From: Flavobacteriales bacterium
GTDB taxonomy: Bacteria > Bacteroidota > Bacteroidia > Flavobacteriales > Flavobacteriaceae
DNA: 37,560 bases
NCBI GenBank assembly: GCA_027065715.1
Contig: JAMONO010000073.1
Span: 1 to 37,560, forward strand
Direction: 5' to 3'
The notes under the pieces are model-generated. The model saw only the letters and a program-made list of their open reading frames with translations. It did no database searches and was not told the origin of the DNA. The position numbers and the translations under genes were made by a program. Shown one piece after another: positions 1 through 9,485 of this stretch. Numbering within the stretch: the first letter of the stretch is position 1; every line of letters starts with the position of its first letter.

Positions 1-36
1 TAGTAAAAATCGAAGTAGATAAAATCTGATAATCAG

Positions 37-1239
37 ATGAAAACGAAAAAAGACAAGCAAATCCGTCCCGCGCCCGTCCCAAAGAAAACTTTGGGACGAA
101 AATTAAGCGTGAAAGTCAGTATCCGAAAAGACTACATTCGGAAAACTGACGGCAAATCACAGTTATATATCGATATTTCATATGGTGGCAAAAGAAAAAA
201 GCTATACATTAATATATATGTAAAGACCAAACACTTCTCCATCCGCAAACAACGCGTATCCAAAACCGACAAAAACAGCAAGGATATCAATATCCTGATA
301 GAAAAAAAGATTTCGCAACTATATGCAATTGAGTTGGAATACAGACTGAAAGGAAAATACTTGTCACTTGAAACACTTGTCAAAGAGTTTGAGAATCCTA
401 CGAAAAACACCGATTTTCTTACATTTTGGGAAAGCCGGCTTGAAAAAGAAAAAATGTTATTGCGCCAAAACACCTACCGGCAACAAAAATCATCGTTGAA
501 ACTGATCCGGCAATTTTCAGAGCATATTTATTTCAGTCAAATCAACAAAGATTTGATTCAAGAACTTATTATTCACTTCAAAAAACAAGGAAATAAAATG
601 TCAACTATCAACATTCACCTAAAAAACATTAAGAAATATTTGCACATCGCAAATGACCAAGGAATAATCACCGATTTGAAATACACACAAATCAGGATTA
701 CACAATTTAACACCGAAAAAATATTTTTGACAAAAGATGAAATCAACCAATTATTTGAGTTCTACCGGTCAGGCTTTATCACGGAAAAACAAAAAAATGT
801 GCTGGCAAGATTTATGTTTTCCATTTTTACAGGATTACGAATTTCGGACGTGCAGAAAATCACCAATAGAAATATATCCGACAATGTTTTATTGTTAACC
901 ACGACAAAAACGGATAAAATTCAACGCATTCCGTTAAGCAAAAGCGCCTTGCAATTCATTGACTTAAAAAAACACCGGTTATTCAACGGCACCTATTCAG
1001 ACCAGCACATCAATAAAACATTAAAAGAAATAGCCCGCCAAGCAGGAATTAAAAAACGGCTGACATTTCACGTTGCACGCCACACATTCGCTACACAATG
1101 GCTGATTAACGGCGGTGGAATTATGCAGCTCAAAGGAATGTTGGGACACAGCCAAATGAAAGAGACCATGGTATATGCGCATATAGTCGATGCTGTAACC
1201 GATGAGCAGATTCACCTGCTCGATAAAATATTAGAGTAA
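37..1239 (+). CDS. int: Tyrosine-type site-specific integrase
   Basis: This is a 400-residue tyrosine recombinase expected to integrate and excise the phage. The catalytic set is visible in the C-terminal half: Arg268 in GLRIS, a lysine near 291, HVAR with His345 and Arg348, LGH with His371, and the nucleophile Tyr380 in MVYAHI. The basic first 70 residues look like an arm-binding region, followed by a SAM-like core-binding domain at about 120-215. This is the usual Bacteroidota phage and transposon integrase plan. An in-frame TAG at 16-18 limits the start, and the ATG at 37 is the first good one. The 3' end overlaps the convergent tail gene by 9 bp, with no terminator seen between them. Inverted CGTCCCAAAG repeats lie inside the first codons. 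The promoter probably lies before the window edge, or near 37453-37560 if the molecule is circular. Confidence 0.95.
   Translation: MKTKKDKQIRPAPVPKKTLGRKLSVKVSIRKDYIRKTDGKSQLYIDISYGGKRKKLYINIYVKTKHFSIRKQRVSKTDKNSKDINILIEKKISQLYAIELEYRLKGKYLSLETLVKEFENPTKNTDFLTFWESRLEKEKMLLRQNTYRQQKSSLKLIRQFSEHIYFSQINKDLIQELIIHFKKQGNKMSTINIHLKNIKKYLHIANDQGIITDLKYTQIRITQFNTEKIFLTKDEINQLFEFYRSGFITEKQKNVLARFMFSIFTGLRISDVQKITNRNISDNVLLLTTTKTDKIQRIPLSKSALQFIDLKKHRLFNGTYSDQHINKTLKEIARQAGIKKRLTFHVARHTFATQWLINGGGIMQLKGMLGHSQMKETMVYAHIVDAVTDEQIHLLDKILE
62..98. repeat. CCGTCCC boxes and a 10-bp-arm inverted repeat at the start of int
   Basis: TCCGTCCC at 62-69 and CCCGTCCCAA at 73-82 are offset by 11 bp. An inverted copy follows: CGTCCCAAAG (75-84), AAAA, then CTTTGGGACG (89-98), a perfect hairpin. 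The same two boxes with the same 11-bp offset occur at the other edge of the window. Arm-type integrase binding sites are the favoured reading; a translational hairpin in the int mRNA is an alternative. Confidence 0.6.
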
Positions 1240-3081
1240 TTTATCAGCTTCTATTTTAATTGTAACATCAGAAACAGATTCGTCGTGTTGCTCAATTTTT
1301 TTAACAACAAAATAATTATCATAAGCATAAACAAGATGTTTGGTTGATATATCATCAGACAACCAAGTTGGGATGATAAATTGCCATATAAATGTGTTTG
1401 TATTCAATCTGAAATTAAACCAATCTGCTAAATATGTATTATAAACTCCAGGAAAAACAGCATTTGGCATCTGAACCGCTACCGGTAAATTATTTTGCGG
1501 ACCGTCATAGAAAGTTAAATACAAATGATCTTTTTCTTCTGCTGTTAAATAAGCAGTAGTAATATTTCCTACTGTTATTTTTGGTAATGGCAAAAGATTT
1601 ATTTTGATTTCTTTTGTGTCCGGAAATTTTTCATAATTATCAGTAGAATATCCATTTCTATCAATAAAAATCCGTTTAGATTTGAAATCAGGAATTTTAT
1701 CATCATCAATAAAAGACAATTCAAAAGATAAATTTTTATTAAATTTGACCAATGGTTCCATTGTGTTGAAACGTTGCAAATTAATAGCATCTTGTCTATT
1801 GATTTGATTTTTAATATAATTCATATAAATAGTATCACCTTGCACATCAAAATCAAAGTTTTTCCAGTTCATAACCGCTTTCACCAAATCGCCAAATTTC
1901 ATATCAGGAACCGATTTTTTTAAATTTATTTCATTTGACAAATAGATTACATTGGCAGCATCGCCAGACACGTTATGATATCTAATAGGATTTATATGCA
2001 AATCAATTTTTCTACCTGTCAGCCCTGTATAATTGTCTTCTACATAAATAGTAATTTTTTTTCCGGCAGCTATATCTAATGTTGAAACAATAAAAGTTGT
2101 GTCAATAGATACAGGAGCATTTAAATCACCATGAGAATAACCATCCCAAATTGATTGATATAGTATTTCATCTCCATATTTTATAATTAATTTTTCATTT
2201 GCCATATAAGCAAAATTAACATCTATATCACCAACTATGCGATATTCACCGACTTCAGTGATATCACGTTCCAAAAAATATTTAGCCATACTCCATGTAT
2301 GTCCGTCATATGTATGTTGATATATTTCATAAAAATCATCATAATTAGCAAAAGCCTCAATCTCTTGCTGGCTAGACGTGTTAAAATAATCTACGACTGC
2401 TGTTATTAATGCTTTTTTCACTTCCGGATCTGTAAGTATGTCGCCTTTTAATTCTAAATTTGCAGAATTAAAACCTTCTGTTAACACATGAAGTAAATAA
2501 GGCATAGGCTGCATAATGTTATAATTATTGATTGTTCCTGTATTAGAATCAATATTATTGTCTAAAAAAGCACCATTTTCATAATAATTTAAAAAGCTTT
2601 TAAAACTGGCAAATGTTGCATCAGAAGTATCATATCTGGACAGATATACCATTGGAAAATTATACATAGTATCAGGATACTGTTTTGTAATAACGGATGC
2701 GGCATGTTGTGTGATCGTTTCATTTTGCAACTCAAAAGCTTGCAACGGCAATGTGGACAGTTTTCTATCCCAAGTGCTTATCTTATCACTTTGAACTTTA
2801 ATATTTATTTTTAAATCACGGCCTTTTATTGAATTAATTTCAAGCACAGCAGGATCTAACCGGCTGCCACGCATTAAATGTCCTTCGAAAATAGTGCGTA
2901 TTTGGGTTGCAGGATGAAATTGAAAATGCATTTTAGCTTTCATTTCGTCAGACATAACAATGGTAGTCGGTAGAGAATACTCCGAAAATAAACTGTCTTT
3001 AAACCAAAAATTTTCTTTTATAAAAGAAAGTCCATGGTTTGTAAGATCTATCTCAAATTCAATGCAAGTAAATTTTATCAT
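1231..3081 (-). CDS. Putative tail-tip or baseplate hub protein
   Basis: This 616-residue protein is the last gene of the late tail block. No enzyme motif is visible. It is rich in aromatic residues and beta-type sequence, with no signal peptide or membrane segment. Position is the main evidence: in siphophages the genes after the tape measure encode distal tail, hub and adsorption proteins. The N terminus, with short strands and an aromatic FWFKDSLFSEYSLP segment, is compatible with a tail-tip protein, but I do not recognise a named family with certainty. The start overlaps the upstream tail gene by 23 bp, suggesting coupled translation. Its stop overlaps the convergent integrase stop. It could also be a receptor-binding or tail-lysin-associated protein. 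Confidence 0.6.
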   Translation of the reverse strand: MIKFTCIEFEIDLTNHGLSFIKENFWFKDSLFSEYSLPTTIVMSDEMKAKMHFQFHPATQIRTIFEGHLMRGSRLDPAVLEINSIKGRDLKINIKVQSDKISTWDRKLSTLPLQAFELQNETITQHAASVITKQYPDTMYNFPMVYLSRYDTSDATFASFKSFLNYYENGAFLDNNIDSNTGTINNYNIMQPMPYLLHVLTEGFNSANLELKGDILTDPEVKKALITAVVDYFNTSSQQEIEAFANYDDFYEIYQHTYDGHTWSMAKYFLERDITEVGEYRIVGDIDVNFAYMANEKLIIKYGDEILYQSIWDGYSHGDLNAPVSIDTTFIVSTLDIAAGKKITIYVEDNYTGLTGRKIDLHINPIRYHNVSGDAANVIYLSNEINLKKSVPDMKFGDLVKAVMNWKNFDFDVQGDTIYMNYIKNQINRQDAINLQRFNTMEPLVKFNKNLSFELSFIDDDKIPDFKSKRIFIDRNGYSTDNYEKFPDTKEIKINLLPLPKITVGNITTAYLTAEEKDHLYLTFYDGPQNNLPVAVQMPNAVFPGVYNTYLADWFNFRLNTNTFIWQFIIPTWLSDDISTKHLVYAYDNYFVVKKIEQHDESVSDVTIKIEADKLL

Positions 3082-5071
3082 TAGTATTTTCTATTATGTT
3101 AAATTCAATGTCGAAATTATGCAATTTGGGATACCATTCCGTTAATTTCAGTTTCTTTGTTTGAGGCGCTAACTCTATTAATTCATCATTCCATTCTAAC
3201 CAAACTCTTTTGCTATTAATAAGATCCTGCAAAGTATTTATTTCTTCCGGAAAAATCCATCCGGTATTTATTTTCAATGTTTCAACGGTATTTGTTAAAG
3301 CCACGCGTTTTTTTTCAAAAGTATGAAAATTTACACTGTTAAATTGTCGCGTGGTATTTGATGTTGCAAACATTTTGCCGGTGAATACAAAACGTTCTAT
3401 ACTGTCGTAGTCATTTAAAAACCAAATATTTAATTTATTTTTGTATGGTATATTAATATATTTAATAGAATATATGCCCGGAATAAAAATAAAATCAGGG
3501 CAAATAGATCTATAATTATCATAAATACCTATTAAAACTTCATCCCCAACATTAGTTAATCCAATTTGTAATCTTAAAACTTTTAAGGCATCAATTATCG
3601 TCGGCATGCATATTGTATTACTAACATTGTTAAATGTTTTTACAATTGTTTCTTTAACATTAGAAACCGTTTGCAAAAAGATTTCATCACCGATTAATCT
3701 TTTTCTTTTCTTATTTTTTTGCAACAATATTAAATTACCGGAATCATTCATCCCTTTTATAAATTTAATATTTTGCAAATTTGATACAAAGTAAACTTCA
3801 CCGGTGTTTAAATCTTTTTCAGTTATAGTCAAATCTAAACGTAAAGATTTATATAATACATGGACAACTGCGTCAGAATAATCGTCTTTATGAACACCAT
3901 AATCAAAAAAATCATTAACCACGATTCCAGGATAAAATTCGCCCCTTCTTTTAAATAAAGGAAGCTTATAAATACGTGTAAGTTGTTCTGTATTTCCGTC
4001 CCATTTTCCTATTGTCATATCAAACTTTAATTCCACATAAGTAGCATCTTTATTTGATGAAATATAAATATATTCTTTTGTTTTAGTAAAATGGAACTTT
4101 CCTTCAACCAATGAAGTTTTTAAAAAATCAAAGACAAGTAAATTAATAATTATCAAGACGCTATCATTTGCTGTCTTTACATTGAAAGAAAATTGAAAAT
4201 TACCGGTTGGCATTGATGTTATATTATTAATTTCCACATCTATAACACTTGAACTATTTCCTGAAAGTGTTGATAAATTTAAACGAGCGTCATTAACAGT
4301 TACCGTCCACGCTTCGTCTGAAAAAACGTGAACTTCGGCTGACGGAAAAACTGACGAACCTCGTAAATATTCTAAATTAATAACAGTAGGCGTTACAGTG
4401 AAACCGTTAGCGTCAGATACAACAACGCTAACATTTAATATTTTTTCAATCGTTCCGTCTGTTACGCGCACTTGAAAATAATGGGTGCCAACGTTTAGGC
4501 TGTCGGCATCGCTTGTTAGACTAATACTCAATACACCATCATTTGAACTGTTAACTGGCGCAACCGTTATTTCAGTAGCACCGTTCAATATTTCAACTGA
4601 CCAACTAACATTAGAATGCACATCTACATCAATCGCCGGTGGCAATGTGCTGCCAAGTTGGTGAGAAAACGAAATATTGTCAGGTATTATGTCAATATAA
4701 TTTCCATGTGCTATTTGCAGATTAATGGAAACCCAAGAGCTCTCAACAATCAAATCGTGTCCGTTGTCTTCACAATAAGCTGTTATTTTTAATTTTGCAC
4801 GGAAAATGCCGGATGAAAATCTTGAAACATCTACAGAAACATCCACAGTTCCATCCGTTGTATTGTTTTGGTTTACCGTAGCCGTTACCCAGTTATAGCC
4901 CTCCAAATAGTTTATATCTACTTCATAACTCACATTATTACATAAACTTCCTTCTAAAAAAAAGGATAAATTTTGGCTGGCCGGAGTTGATGATGCACCG
5001 AGTTGGTGATAAAAATTGAGGAATTCAGGTTGAACATTCAAAAATAGATCAACATTTAGAGGACTACTCAT
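3059..5071 (-). CDS. Tail protein with three N-terminal BACON-like Ig domains
   Basis: This is a 670-residue structural protein. Residues about 10-120, 122-218 and 220-314 form three related beta-sandwich repeats, each opening with a pattern like F-x-x-QLG-S-x-x-P-x-A and containing a W-x-V strand (for example FSHQLGSTLPPA, then NVSWSVEI). This matches the BACON domain, known from Bacteroidota surface proteins and crAss-like phage tails and thought to bind carbohydrate or mucin. Residues 315-670 lack repeats and end in a segment (WIFPEEI, later FDIEFNIIE) like the distal-tail proteins of Bacteroidota phages. The gene overlaps the nucleotidyltransferase-like gene upstream by 8 bp and the tail-tip gene downstream by 23 bp. 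The likely role is adsorption, at the tail tip or on the side. Confidence 0.75.
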   Translation of the reverse strand: MSSPLNVDLFLNVQPEFLNFYHQLGASSTPASQNLSFFLEGSLCNNVSYEVDINYLEGYNWVTATVNQNNTTDGTVDVSVDVSRFSSGIFRAKLKITAYCEDNGHDLIVESSWVSINLQIAHGNYIDIIPDNISFSHQLGSTLPPAIDVDVHSNVSWSVEILNGATEITVAPVNSSNDGVLSISLTSDADSLNVGTHYFQVRVTDGTIEKILNVSVVVSDANGFTVTPTVINLEYLRGSSVFPSAEVHVFSDEAWTVTVNDARLNLSTLSGNSSSVIDVEINNITSMPTGNFQFSFNVKTANDSVLIIINLLVFDFLKTSLVEGKFHFTKTKEYIYISSNKDATYVELKFDMTIGKWDGNTEQLTRIYKLPLFKRRGEFYPGIVVNDFFDYGVHKDDYSDAVVHVLYKSLRLDLTITEKDLNTGEVYFVSNLQNIKFIKGMNDSGNLILLQKNKKRKRLIGDEIFLQTVSNVKETIVKTFNNVSNTICMPTIIDALKVLRLQIGLTNVGDEVLIGIYDNYRSICPDFIFIPGIYSIKYINIPYKNKLNIWFLNDYDSIERFVFTGKMFATSNTTRQFNSVNFHTFEKKRVALTNTVETLKINTGWIFPEEINTLQDLINSKRVWLEWNDELIELAPQTKKLKLTEWYPKLHNFDIEFNIIENTNDKIYLH

Positions 5072-5447
5072 ATATTTGTATTTTTAGGTTATCTTTTTCA
5101 ATCACCGGTAAATTGAATTTATCATACCAAATTTCAATTTCAAAAAAACCGTTATTGATGATTACACGGTTATTCTGCACCGTTACCTTGTAATGCAAAA
5201 ATATTTTCGCGGCAAATTTCTGCACATATCGAAAAAAGGCTGTGTCAGTCGTGGTCAAATCCAAATCGCCCGGCTCTTTATCGATGATTCCGCGCAAAAC
5301 TTTGGCGGTGGAACCGGCTATATGTAATATGTCGTTCAAATTCTTAATACCATAGCTCAACGACAATGTGCGCCAAACTTCGTCAATGAATTTGAGTTTT
5401 CCTTCGTGCGGAATCACTTCCCGCAAATGTTCACTAATATTTTGCAT
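5064..5447 (-). CDS. Small nucleotidyltransferase-like protein
   Basis: This 127-residue protein carries a minimal nucleotidyltransferase signature. A G-S pair at 45-46 (IAGSTAKVL) is followed after 14 residues by DLD (61-63), with a possible third acidic residue in FEIEIWYD (103-109). That is the hG[GS]...DxD...D/E layout of the pol-beta, MNT and AbiEii superfamily. The domain is close to minimal size. It sits between the tape measure (overlap 14 bp) and the BACON tail protein (overlap 8 bp), an unusual place for an enzyme of this fold. ATG at 5447 is preferred over the adjacent GTG at 5450. It may be a catalytically active anti-host or defence protein, or a structural protein that kept the fold. 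Activity is inferred only. Confidence 0.6.
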   Translation of the reverse strand: MQNISEHLREVIPHEGKLKFIDEVWRTLSLSYGIKNLNDILHIAGSTAKVLRGIIDKEPGDLDLTTTDTAFFRYVQKFAAKIFLHYKVTVQNNRVIINNGFFEIEIWYDKFNLPVIEKDNLKIQIYE

Positions 5448-8400
5448 CACTTTTCAATCTTTCGTTTTCTTTGATTAATTCGTTCACGTTATAGGCTTCT
5501 TCGTTGCCGAAAAACACCTTGGCTTCGATGCCCCGTTCCAACACTTCTGCCAAGCGATTTACCGTGGCGTTAAGCATCGTTAATTCATTGGGTTGCGTGT
5601 CGTCTGCCGGTTCAGGTTCGGTTACTTCACCGCCTTCGGCATAGCTCCCGCCTGTGCGTTTGGCTTCCAAATACTGAATAATAGCCGGCACCGTAGGGTC
5701 CGACATTACAAACTCAGGCACCACGTATTCTCCGGCGTGCACCACTCCGGCTACTTCATAACCGGTGTCATCGGCATAGCCCAATCCTGTGGTATATCCA
5801 CCATCTGCATAACCCTTGCTTGGCAATGGTGTGGATGCTATCATAGCCACTTGCGCAGCTCCCAAAGCTCCTACTACCCAAGGCAACCACATATTAATAG
5901 GAAAAGGTGCTGTTAAAGCCTTTGCCACACCTAATGCTGTGTTGGTAATCGCATTAAAAAGATTCATTTCCTTTTCTCTTTTTGCTTGCTTATATACCAA
6001 TTCCGCTTTTTTCTTATCCAAATCAGCATCTAACTTTTCCAATTTGCGCTTATATTGCGCTTCGGTCAGGTAGCCGGCATCCAATTGCTGTTTGAGCTTT
6101 TTCTTTTTCTTATCCAAGCTTTTTTCATATTGTTGCAACTCGCGTTCGTCATTGGCGCGTTGAAAATCCGCATACATCTTCCACGCATTCATCAAGCCTT
6201 GCACAACCATTTCGGTTGCTTTGATTTTTTGCTGTGTCGTTTCAAGATTTGAAAAAGCTTCATCCCACTGATCCGCCGTAAATCCGAGTATATCCAAATC
6301 ACCGGCTGCGCCTAATCCGGTGTCTGTTTCTTCACCGTCCGGATTAGCGTGTAAATCTACTTTTAGTTTGGAAAGTTCCAATTGCAACTCAATTAACCGT
6401 GCTTTTATCGCTTCTTTTTGTTCTTCCGTTAAGTTAACAAGTTGCAATTCATTGTCACCGAGTAATTTTTTGCTTTCTGCAATCAGCTCACGCAAATGTT
6501 GCATTTGCATTTGCTCTTCTTCCTTATTGAATTTTTCTTGCGCCCGGCGTTTGGCTTCGGCTACCGTTTTAACGCCTTTCAATTCTTCATCCGACAGGTA
6601 TTTGCGGGCATCGGTTATGGTTTTAATAGACGCGAGCTTTTCGTTTTGCTCGGTGCGCAGTATTTTTATTTTTTGCTCAAAAGCTTTTTGCTCATCTTCA
6701 ATTTGTTTTTTGTAATATTTTTCGTTGAGCGCCTGCAATTTTTTGACGTGGATTTGCTTGTAAGATAAAATCAAATCGTCGAGCTCTTTGTTTTTTTGCA
6801 GCAATATTTTTTGTTGCTTGGGCGATGCACCGGCTATTTCTTTGTCGGTTGCTTTTTGTTTTTCGGCATTGGCTATCTTGCGGGCATAGAGTTCATCGAG
6901 TTTTGCCTTTTCTTTTTCATAACCTTCGTCCATCAGATCCAATCTGGCATCTATGGCTTGGCGCTGTATGCGTGTTAACTCCGCCTGATAGTCTTTTTCA
7001 TTTTTTATTTTTTTATCTTTAACAACTTTGTCTTCGGTTGCAGTATTATCCGTAACACCACTTGCAGATTTACTGCCGGAAGTATTCGTATCTATTCCCA
7101 AAGCTCTGGCATAAGCATCTTTTGCCTTTGCCGCTTCCGCTATCAATTCTGCTTCCGCTTGTGCTTTTTTAGAATATTGTTCCACCTTAAAAATTAAGGT
7201 AGAAATATCTTTATTATCCATTCCCCATTCCCAAGGTTTAGATATTTGCTTGTTCATTTCAGATTGAAAATGTCGCAATTGTTCTACTGCTGTGCCTTCT
7301 ATTTCTTTAATGTTGAATTTGCTGTATTTAGCTTTTAATTCGGCCAAATACATTTCTGCATTTGCAATGGCTTCGGCTTTTAAATTGGTAAAGTCTGAAT
7401 TTTTTTCTTTTAACTTGTCAAACTCTTCCTGTTTTTTTTGCAACAAATATTTATTCAACAATTGTTCATTAACTTGTTTTATTGCCACTGACAATTCTTC
7501 ATTAGTAACCTTTTCGGCATCTATATTTTTTAAATATCCGGGATATTTTTCTTGAAATTCTTTAATTAATTTAATCCGGTCAGATTGACTGGTATTTGTA
7601 TTCATAACTTGACTTTCCAAGCGGAATAATTCTACACGTTCTTGATTTATGGCGTCTGACAGTTTTTCTGTTTTTATCAAAAAATCTGTTAATGTTGAAA
7701 CAATTCCACCAATGCTGTTTTTTATGGAATTATTGATAAAGAAATTTGTAAAAAACTTGCCAAGCTTTTCCAAATTACCCGCCAAATTGTTGTTTTTTTG
7801 GTTGAACTCCTGTGTTAGTGAAGTGGCGGCGTGAAGCTCTTTGTTTGCTAAGGCTTGTTTTTCGCGGACCGTATCCGTGTTTTTTGCCAATGTTGTCAAT
7901 ACGGTAATAGCTCTGGTTCCGTCAATTCCCAACTGGTCAAAATGTCCTGCCATTTTTTGCAAGCCGGCATTATCTTTTCCAATACCTTCTAAAAATTTGA
8001 TAGTCGCTTCGTTAGCATCCTTATTAAGTAAATCCGTAAAATCGGACACCGCCATTCCGGCTACTTCTGCATACTTTTCGGTATTGGTAAACATATCAAT
8101 GATAATCTTATTCATTGACGTGCCGGAAACTTCAACGCTTTGTCCGTTTTCGTCCAACACGGCAGCAAAGCCTATGATTTCATCGGCAGTCATATTGGTA
8201 GCTTGCCCAACACCTGCCATTCGCTTCATAAAGTCCACCAAATAACCGGCATTTTCGCTACCGGAAGCAGAAACTGCGTTAATGGCTGAACCCACCATTT
8301 CCATTCCTTCACCAAAACTTTTGCCTTCATCGGCTCCTACTTTATATATACCAACAAGCTTACCGATAAGCCGGACGTTTTCATTGATGTCTCCCTGCAA

Positions 8401-8952
8401 GTCGTCGCCCAAGGCAACGGCTATTTTGTCGGCTGTCTTTACAAACTCCATCACATCTCTTACCGACTTTTTCCCTAATCGTCCGGCTTCTTCGGCAATG
8501 CCCATCAAGCCCATAATGGGTGTGCGTGTATCAAGTTTTTTTAGTTTGTCTGTCAATATTTCCACTTCTTTGGCTGACATTCCCGTAGTTTTGGCCACAT
8601 CAGCCTGTGCGTCTGACAAGCGCGCATTGATAGTAGTAAGATCTTTCAACTTACCAATTAATGTGGTAATGCCGAAACCGGCACCCAACACCGCCATAAA
8701 TCCGCCGGCACTTTTGGTCATCCGTTGAAAAATACCCGGAACGCCTTCAATCTCTTTCCGCATATCGCGGTAGATTTTTTTCACGCGTTGCAGTTCCTTT
8801 GTTTTTTCTTCGTATTCTTTGGTTCCACGGGTCGCCAATGAAATTTCACTCCGTAGCTTTCGCATTTCGCCACGGATTGATTTCAGGTTGTTTTTTACCT
8901 GCTTGTCATTGATATATATGGATAAATTCCTTTTGATGCTTTTATCGCTCAT
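5434..8952 (-). CDS. Phage tail tape measure protein (TP901 type)
   Basis: At 1172 residues this is the largest protein in the window. It opens with coiled coil (1-75), then a Gly/Ala-rich hydrophobic stretch (80-105) and the conserved TP901-type core (TTGMSAKEVEILTDKLKKLDTR, followed by GLMGIAEEAGRLG). Long charged coiled coils fill about 430-960. Near the C terminus there is a hydrophobic region (INMWLPWVVGALGAAQVAMIA) and a Gly/Tyr-rich YADGGYTTGLGYADD segment typical of tape measures. It sets tail length and may cross the host membrane at DNA entry. At about 0.15 nm per residue, a tail of roughly 175 nm would be expected (rule of thumb). It overlaps the upstream 144-residue gene by 11 bp. 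Confidence 0.95.
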   Translation of the reverse strand: MSDKSIKRNLSIYINDKQVKNNLKSIRGEMRKLRSEISLATRGTKEYEEKTKELQRVKKIYRDMRKEIEGVPGIFQRMTKSAGGFMAVLGAGFGITTLIGKLKDLTTINARLSDAQADVAKTTGMSAKEVEILTDKLKKLDTRTPIMGLMGIAEEAGRLGKKSVRDVMEFVKTADKIAVALGDDLQGDINENVRLIGKLVGIYKVGADEGKSFGEGMEMVGSAINAVSASGSENAGYLVDFMKRMAGVGQATNMTADEIIGFAAVLDENGQSVEVSGTSMNKIIIDMFTNTEKYAEVAGMAVSDFTDLLNKDANEATIKFLEGIGKDNAGLQKMAGHFDQLGIDGTRAITVLTTLAKNTDTVREKQALANKELHAATSLTQEFNQKNNNLAGNLEKLGKFFTNFFINNSIKNSIGGIVSTLTDFLIKTEKLSDAINQERVELFRLESQVMNTNTSQSDRIKLIKEFQEKYPGYLKNIDAEKVTNEELSVAIKQVNEQLLNKYLLQKKQEEFDKLKEKNSDFTNLKAEAIANAEMYLAELKAKYSKFNIKEIEGTAVEQLRHFQSEMNKQISKPWEWGMDNKDISTLIFKVEQYSKKAQAEAELIAEAAKAKDAYARALGIDTNTSGSKSASGVTDNTATEDKVVKDKKIKNEKDYQAELTRIQRQAIDARLDLMDEGYEKEKAKLDELYARKIANAEKQKATDKEIAGASPKQQKILLQKNKELDDLILSYKQIHVKKLQALNEKYYKKQIEDEQKAFEQKIKILRTEQNEKLASIKTITDARKYLSDEELKGVKTVAEAKRRAQEKFNKEEEQMQMQHLRELIAESKKLLGDNELQLVNLTEEQKEAIKARLIELQLELSKLKVDLHANPDGEETDTGLGAAGDLDILGFTADQWDEAFSNLETTQQKIKATEMVVQGLMNAWKMYADFQRANDERELQQYEKSLDKKKKKLKQQLDAGYLTEAQYKRKLEKLDADLDKKKAELVYKQAKREKEMNLFNAITNTALGVAKALTAPFPINMWLPWVVGALGAAQVAMIASTPLPSKGYADGGYTTGLGYADDTGYEVAGVVHAGEYVVPEFVMSDPTVPAIIQYLEAKRTGGSYAEGGEVTEPEPADDTQPNELTMLNATVNRLAEVLERGIEAKVFFGNEEAYNVNELIKENERLKSDAKY

Positions 8953-9376
8953 AACCTAATTTTAAGAAATCACTTACCACTTCTTGGAATCTTATCTCGG
9001 ACAACTCATCCGCCAACGTATTCAGCGCCTTTGAATTATTGAGCACTTTTACAAAGTGCATTGTTCCGGGCACATCTCTTTCTTCCGGTTTTTTTTCAAT
9101 ACGCCGTTTTGCTCTTCTGCGTTTTTCCCATTCTGATTTTGGCATAAGATCATATCCGTAGTGCATATGAAATGAATATTTGGTCGCATCAATCACCAAT
9201 CTGTCAAGAAAGCCCTGCCGAAACTTCGGCTTAATGCCCGATAAAAAATCTTTTTCGGATTTGTGTTTGACAACGGTGCGACGTTTGCGAAACTGCGGAT
9301 AAAAACGCATCAGCTCTTGTTTGAGCTCTTTTGCCGCCGTTTTTGCCACTTGTTTTTCGCGTCCGGTAATATTCAT
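8942..9376 (-). CDS. Basic tail-associated protein upstream of the tape measure
   Basis: This 144-residue protein is strongly basic, with RKRR, KRRRAKRR and KK runs around residues 30-40 and 85-100. It has no signal peptide or membrane helix. Its stop overlaps the tape measure start, so the two are translated together. Genes at this position often encode tail completion, tail assembly or morphogenesis proteins, but I do not recognise the family from residues alone. A terminator and a copy of the GAAAGGACAA element lie just upstream, so it should head the tail transcription unit 9376 to 1231. Confidence 0.55.
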   Translation of the reverse strand: MNITGREKQVAKTAAKELKQELMRFYPQFRKRRTVVKHKSEKDFLSGIKPKFRQGFLDRLVIDATKYSFHMHYGYDLMPKSEWEKRRRAKRRIEKKPEERDVPGTMHFVKVLNNSKALNTLADELSEIRFQEVVSDFLKLGYER

Positions 9377-9418
9377 TTATTTGTTTTTACGGCAATTTGC
9401 AAAAACAAGTAATGAAAT

Positions 9419-9428
9419 GAAAGGACAA
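9419..9428 (-). promoter_or_regulatory. Late-unit element copy a (TTGTCCTTTC on the minus strand)
   Basis: GAAAGGACAA lies immediately downstream, in the direction of transcription, of the terminator at 9430-9464 and 42 nt before the start of the tail unit. It is one of six copies; see the findings. Confidence 0.6.
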
Positions 9429-9429
9429 T

Positions 9430-9464
9430 AAAAAACCACTACCTATTAAGTGTAGTGGTTTTTT
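9430..9464 (-). terminator. Rho-independent terminator after the secreted-protein gene
   Basis: A perfect 13-bp stem (9430-9442 with 9452-9464) has GC core CCACTAC/GTAGTGG and a 9-nt loop. On the minus strand the stem ends in six Ts. It separates the gene at 9486-9854 from the tail unit starting at 9376. The A/T flanks are symmetric, so it may work in both directions. Confidence 0.88.
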
Positions 9465-9485
9465 GGATTAAATAAAAATTGCAAT

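Noticed and set aside
5593-8728. Many plus-strand open frames opposite the tape measure gene
   Set aside because: They are mirror frames of one long minus-strand gene, lie inside its codons, and have low-complexity Phe/Leu/Ser-rich sequences without starts or motifs of their own.
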